A stretch of 54,570 nucleotides of DNA from an uncultured Campylobacter sp. (GTDB taxonomy: Bacteria; Campylobacterota; Campylobacteria; Campylobacterales; Campylobacteraceae): the NCBI RefSeq assembly GCF_937997535.1, contig NZ_CALKTT010000050.1, positions 1 through 54,570 on the forward strand. The letters run 5' to 3'. The notes under the pieces are model-generated. The model ran no database searches and had not been told where the DNA came from. It was given only the letters and a program-made list of their open reading frames with translations. Position numbers and translations under genes: made by a program. How positions within the stretch are numbered: position 1 is the first letter of the stretch; every line of letters begins with the position of its first letter. Below are positions 52,394-54,570 of the stretch, in pieces.

Positions 52394-52758
52394 ATACAGC
52401 GCGCGAATTTCAAAATGTCGTAAGCGAGCTTAGTTGCGGCGTAAAGCGGCTTCTGGAGCGAAGCAGGGCAGCGGCTGCACTAAAATTTAAAGTTGCCACT
52501 ACGTGCGCGACGATCGTTAAATTTAAGCCTAGCGATGCGTCGAAATTCCTTCTCATCGCAGGTGTCTTGCAAGAACAAACCCCGTTTGCGTCTGTTTTTG
52601 CAACGCATAAATTTCAAATTTTTATGCGTTGCACGGCACTCTTTAAGCGAAATTTAAAAATTATTTCGGCGTATGCATCGCTTGTCGCAAGATGCGGCGA
52701 GGTACGGATTATAGAGCCGAAATTTGATGCCCCCAGCGTCCTTGGAGACGGCAGATGA
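52390..52758 (+). CDS. Hypothetical 122-residue protein between DUF815 and MagIII-like genes (doubtful)
   Basis: An open frame coupled by ATGA overlaps at both ends. The product is Ala/Lys/Phe-rich, with no signal, membrane segment or family motif that I recognise. A 13-base-pair hairpin lies within it (52599-52633), and the frame is bounded by the 10-base direct repeat CGGCAGATGA. It may be translated, but could equally be an inserted element that happens to stay open. Confidence 0.45.
   Translation: MNTAREFQNVVSELSCGVKRLLERSRAAAALKFKVATTCATIVKFKPSDASKFLLIAGVLQEQTPFASVFATHKFQIFMRCTALFKRNLKIISAYASLVARCGEVRIIEPKFDAPSVLGDGR
52599..52633. repeat. Strong hairpin: 13-base-pair perfect stem, 9-base loop
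   Basis: TGCAACGCATAAA and TTTATGCGTTGCA are exact reverse complements around TTTCAAATT. It is the longest perfect inverted repeat I saw in the window and lies inside the short hypothetical frame. There is no T-tract after it, so an ordinary terminator is unlikely. Confidence 0.8.
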
Positions 52759-53453
52759 GCGCGACCGAGCTTTTTATCGCGCTTTTTCGCGCCGTGAAAA
52801 TCAAGAATTTGCGCTGGTGGCCCGCATTTGGAAGCTTTGAGGTGGTCGTGGGGGCGATTTTGATCCAAAATACGGCGTGGCGCAATGCCGACGCGGCACT
52901 GCAAAACCTGCGTAGCAAGGGGCTTTTGAGCTTAGATGGGATTGCTGGGCTAGATGAAGCGGAGCTTGCGGAGATCATTAAAGTGAGCGGATTTTATAAT
53001 CAAAAAGCGAGACGTCTAAGTTTGCTTTGTAAAGCGATAATCGCTGATTTTGGGGATTTTGAGAGCTTTAAAGCGAGCGTTGGCCGTGAGTGGCTGCTAG
53101 CGCGCAAGGGGATCGGCGCGGAGAGCTGCGATGCGATCTTGTGCTATGCGTGTGAGCGCGCGGTGATGGTCGCAGACAGCTATTCGGCGCGGCTGCTCGG
53201 GGCTTTGGGCTATGAGTTTGAAAGCTACGATGAGCTTAGCGCGTGGCTTGGCGAGCTGGAATTTGAGCGGATCTACGAGTTTGTAAATTCCGCCAACTCT
53301 CCCTGCGATGCGGCGGCAAAAACAGGGAAGCTAGAGAATGAAAACGGCGTGTATGCGCTATTTCACGGCCTCATCGTGGAATTTTGCAAAGCGCATCTAA
53401 AAGGTAAAATTTTCGACGAGAGCGCGAAAATAATTTTAAATGATTTGAGGTAG
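52755..53453 (+). CDS. Endonuclease III-family DNA glycosylase, MagIII-like (3-methyladenine)
   Basis: A 232-residue HhH-GPD protein. It begins LFIALFRAVKIKNLRWWPA, then GAILIQNTAWRNADAALQNL. The helix-hairpin-helix is RKGIGAESCDAILCYAC (about residues 115-131), and the catalytic Asp is in VMVADSYSARLLGAL (about 139). The four-Cys iron-sulfur loop of classical endonuclease III is absent, which matches Helicobacter MagIII, a 3-methyladenine glycosylase. Substrate is inferred. Its ATG overlaps the preceding short frame. Confidence 0.82.
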   Translation: MSATELFIALFRAVKIKNLRWWPAFGSFEVVVGAILIQNTAWRNADAALQNLRSKGLLSLDGIAGLDEAELAEIIKVSGFYNQKARRLSLLCKAIIADFGDFESFKASVGREWLLARKGIGAESCDAILCYACERAVMVADSYSARLLGALGYEFESYDELSAWLGELEFERIYEFVNSANSPCDAAAKTGKLENENGVYALFHGLIVEFCKAHLKGKIFDESAKIILNDLR

Positions 53454-53455
53454 AT

Positions 53456-54570
53456 ATGTTTAACACTAAAATTTTAGAAAATTTAATGGTTGCTTTTTGC
53501 TTTTGTATAACGCTTGCGTTACATTTACTGATATTTAACCATTACTTCTCACTCCAAGAAGGATGGTGGGAAACCTATGCTTATTTAGTAAATAGGGGAG
53601 AGGTGATAAATAAAGATTTTTATCTAGCATGGACTCCGTTATTTGTCTATATAAATGCCTTTTATCAAAAAATATTCGGGATAAATTTCTTTGCTTTTGC
53701 CTGCATCGGTGTAGTAGCTGCAATGATACAGGTAATCTTGCTTTATGCTGTTTTGAGGGAGTTTTTTTCAAAACCGGCTAGTGCTATCGCAGCTCTTTTT
53801 GCGACATTTTTAAATATAAATAGCGGTACTTATATTGCCAAAGATTATCATACGTATGTATATATTACCGAATTTTTAACATTACTATTTTTGATAAAAT
53901 ATATAAAAAATTATAATTCCAACATAGGCAGATTTTATCATATAATTGGAATTTTATTTTGTGTTTTATTGTTTTTTGTTAAACAAAATGTGGGCCTGGT
54001 CCTTTTTGCCGGTTTGTTTGTTGCATATGCATTTGTCGCTATAAACTTTAAAGATTATATAAAAAGAATTTGTTTTTTACTCATTATTTCGGCTATATTT
54101 TTTACTATCATGAATTTTATCATTCCTTTTAATTTATCTTCTATAACAGAAAATGATTCCAAGGGCAGTTTTTTCGCTATGGCCACGAGATTTGCTACAT
54201 ATCCTTTAAACCAAACTATATTAAAAAATTCGCTTATTGTATCAATGGTTGCACTTATCTTGTATATTATTAGATTAAAAATAGCAGAAATTTATACTAA
54301 CCTATATAGAAAAATGATAGCCAAAACTACAAGAGAATTTCGTATATTAATGCTTATTATATTACATATAATTATAATATACTGTATGTTTGTCAGGATG
54401 AGTGGAATTGGAATAGAAATAAAGAATTTTATATCTCTTTCAATAGGTATTATTTTATTCTTACTATATATATGCTTCAATAGGAATAATATAATCGGTA
54501 ATTCATCAAAGATATATGCCTTTATGATTGTAGCCATGGCCGCCATATCTTATTCGGGTACTTTGGCTGA
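53456..54570 (+). CDS. Polytopic membrane protein, GT-C glycosyltransferase-like, 3' end cut off
   Basis: 371 codons from the ATG at 53456, 2 bases after the glycosylase stop (the TAG gives a tight junction), open to the window end. At least eight hydrophobic segments. The first loop, FSLQEGWWETYAYLVNRGEV, then INKDFYLAWTPLFVYI, has the acidic/aromatic pattern seen in Dol-P-Man or ArnT-like GT-C enzymes, which transfer sugars from lipid carriers in the periplasm. Base composition is much more AT-rich than all genes to its left, suggesting acquisition with a glycan locus. The specific donor and acceptor are unknown. Confidence 0.6.
   Translation, partial: MFNTKILENLMVAFCFCITLALHLLIFNHYFSLQEGWWETYAYLVNRGEVINKDFYLAWTPLFVYINAFYQKIFGINFFAFACIGVVAAMIQVILLYAVLREFFSKPASAIAALFATFLNINSGTYIAKDYHTYVYITEFLTLLFLIKYIKNYNSNIGRFYHIIGILFCVLLFFVKQNVGLVLFAGLFVAYAFVAINFKDYIKRICFLLIISAIFFTIMNFIIPFNLSSITENDSKGSFFAMATRFATYPLNQTILKNSLIVSMVALILYIIRLKIAEIYTNLYRKMIAKTTREFRILMLIILHIIIIYCMFVRMSGIGIEIKNFISLSIGIILFLLYICFNRNNIIGNSSKIYAFMIVAMAAISYSGTLA

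Larger units (their letters stand above)
52384..52758. repeat. Candidate 365-base insertion flanked by a 10-base direct repeat
   Basis: CGGCAGATGA occurs at 52384-52393 (DUF815 stop) and again at 52749-52758 (start of the glycosylase gene). The interval has AAATTT-rich DNA and a strong central hairpin. Removing one repeat plus the interval would leave DUF815 and the glycosylase joined by the same ATGA overlap. Confidence 0.45.

Noticed and set aside
1..54570. tRNA, rRNA and riboswitch search by eye
   Set aside because: No CCA-ended cloverleaf, rRNA motif or known riboswitch core was recognised in the intergenic regions; a tRNAscan or Infernal run would be decisive.

Overview
The window reads as chromosome from a Campylobacter-type epsilonproteobacterium. 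From memory, two long gene runs match Campylobacter order. One is amiA, nitronate monooxygenase, tyrS, spoT, rpoZ, pyrH, together with envC-like, ftsX, ftsE, trmB, an Fn3 lipoprotein, rluD and rodA. The other is lnt, yajC, secD, secF, a DUF6394-type gene, leuS, lptE, folC, an M23 peptidase, mfd and DUF815. Moderately GC-rich coding sequence studded with AAATTT-type words suggests a mid-GC oral species such as C. gracilis; the species is a guess. No rRNA, tRNA, CRISPR array or transposase is visible.

Layout: 1-3409 holds the start of a Tat-exported molybdoenzyme, dgkA, exonuclease III and formate-tetrahydrofolate ligase (fhs). 3410-9331 is an accessory block between the intact fhs 3' end and a second, frameshifted fhs 3' end. 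It carries a DnaJ-type zinc-repeat membrane protein and an upstream remnant of its zinc region, an Hcp/Sel1 protein and a histidine phosphatase. 9332-16000 is loosely packed: a pyrimidine-dimer glycosylase, a D-threonine-aldolase-like enzyme, a von Willebrand A protein, an EamA transporter and two related small membrane proteins. 16019-19496 has a probably Fur-controlled PepSY membrane protein and two tandem anchored proteins of unknown function whose upstream DNA is almost identical. 19551-28367 (minus) holds a split ThrE-type exporter, the envC/ftsX/ftsE cell-division module, trmB, an Fn3 lipoprotein and rluD. 28420-39812 holds rodA, two small membrane proteins, and the amiA to pyrH run plus lnt. 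39785-53453 (plus) is a tight, overlapping run from yajC through secDF, leuS, lptE, folC, M23 and mfd to a MagIII-like glycosylase. An AT-rich membrane protein resembling a GT-C glycosyltransferase runs off the right edge.

Functional themes are envelope building and division (rodA, ftsEX/EnvC, AmiA, M23, Lnt, LptE, YajC/SecDF), translation and tRNA/rRNA modification (TyrS, LeuS, TrmB, RluD), one-carbon and folate metabolism (Fhs, FolC), and DNA repair (ExoIII, dimer glycosylase, Mfd, MagIII).

The most unusual signal is a class of low-complexity DNA blocks built from regularly spaced AAATTT/AAATTC words. They sit in-frame inside conserved enzymes (TrmB, RluD, FolC), in tails of membrane proteins and between genes. 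The DNA word recurs while its reading phase differs from gene to gene, which points to a DNA-level process rather than a shared protein domain.
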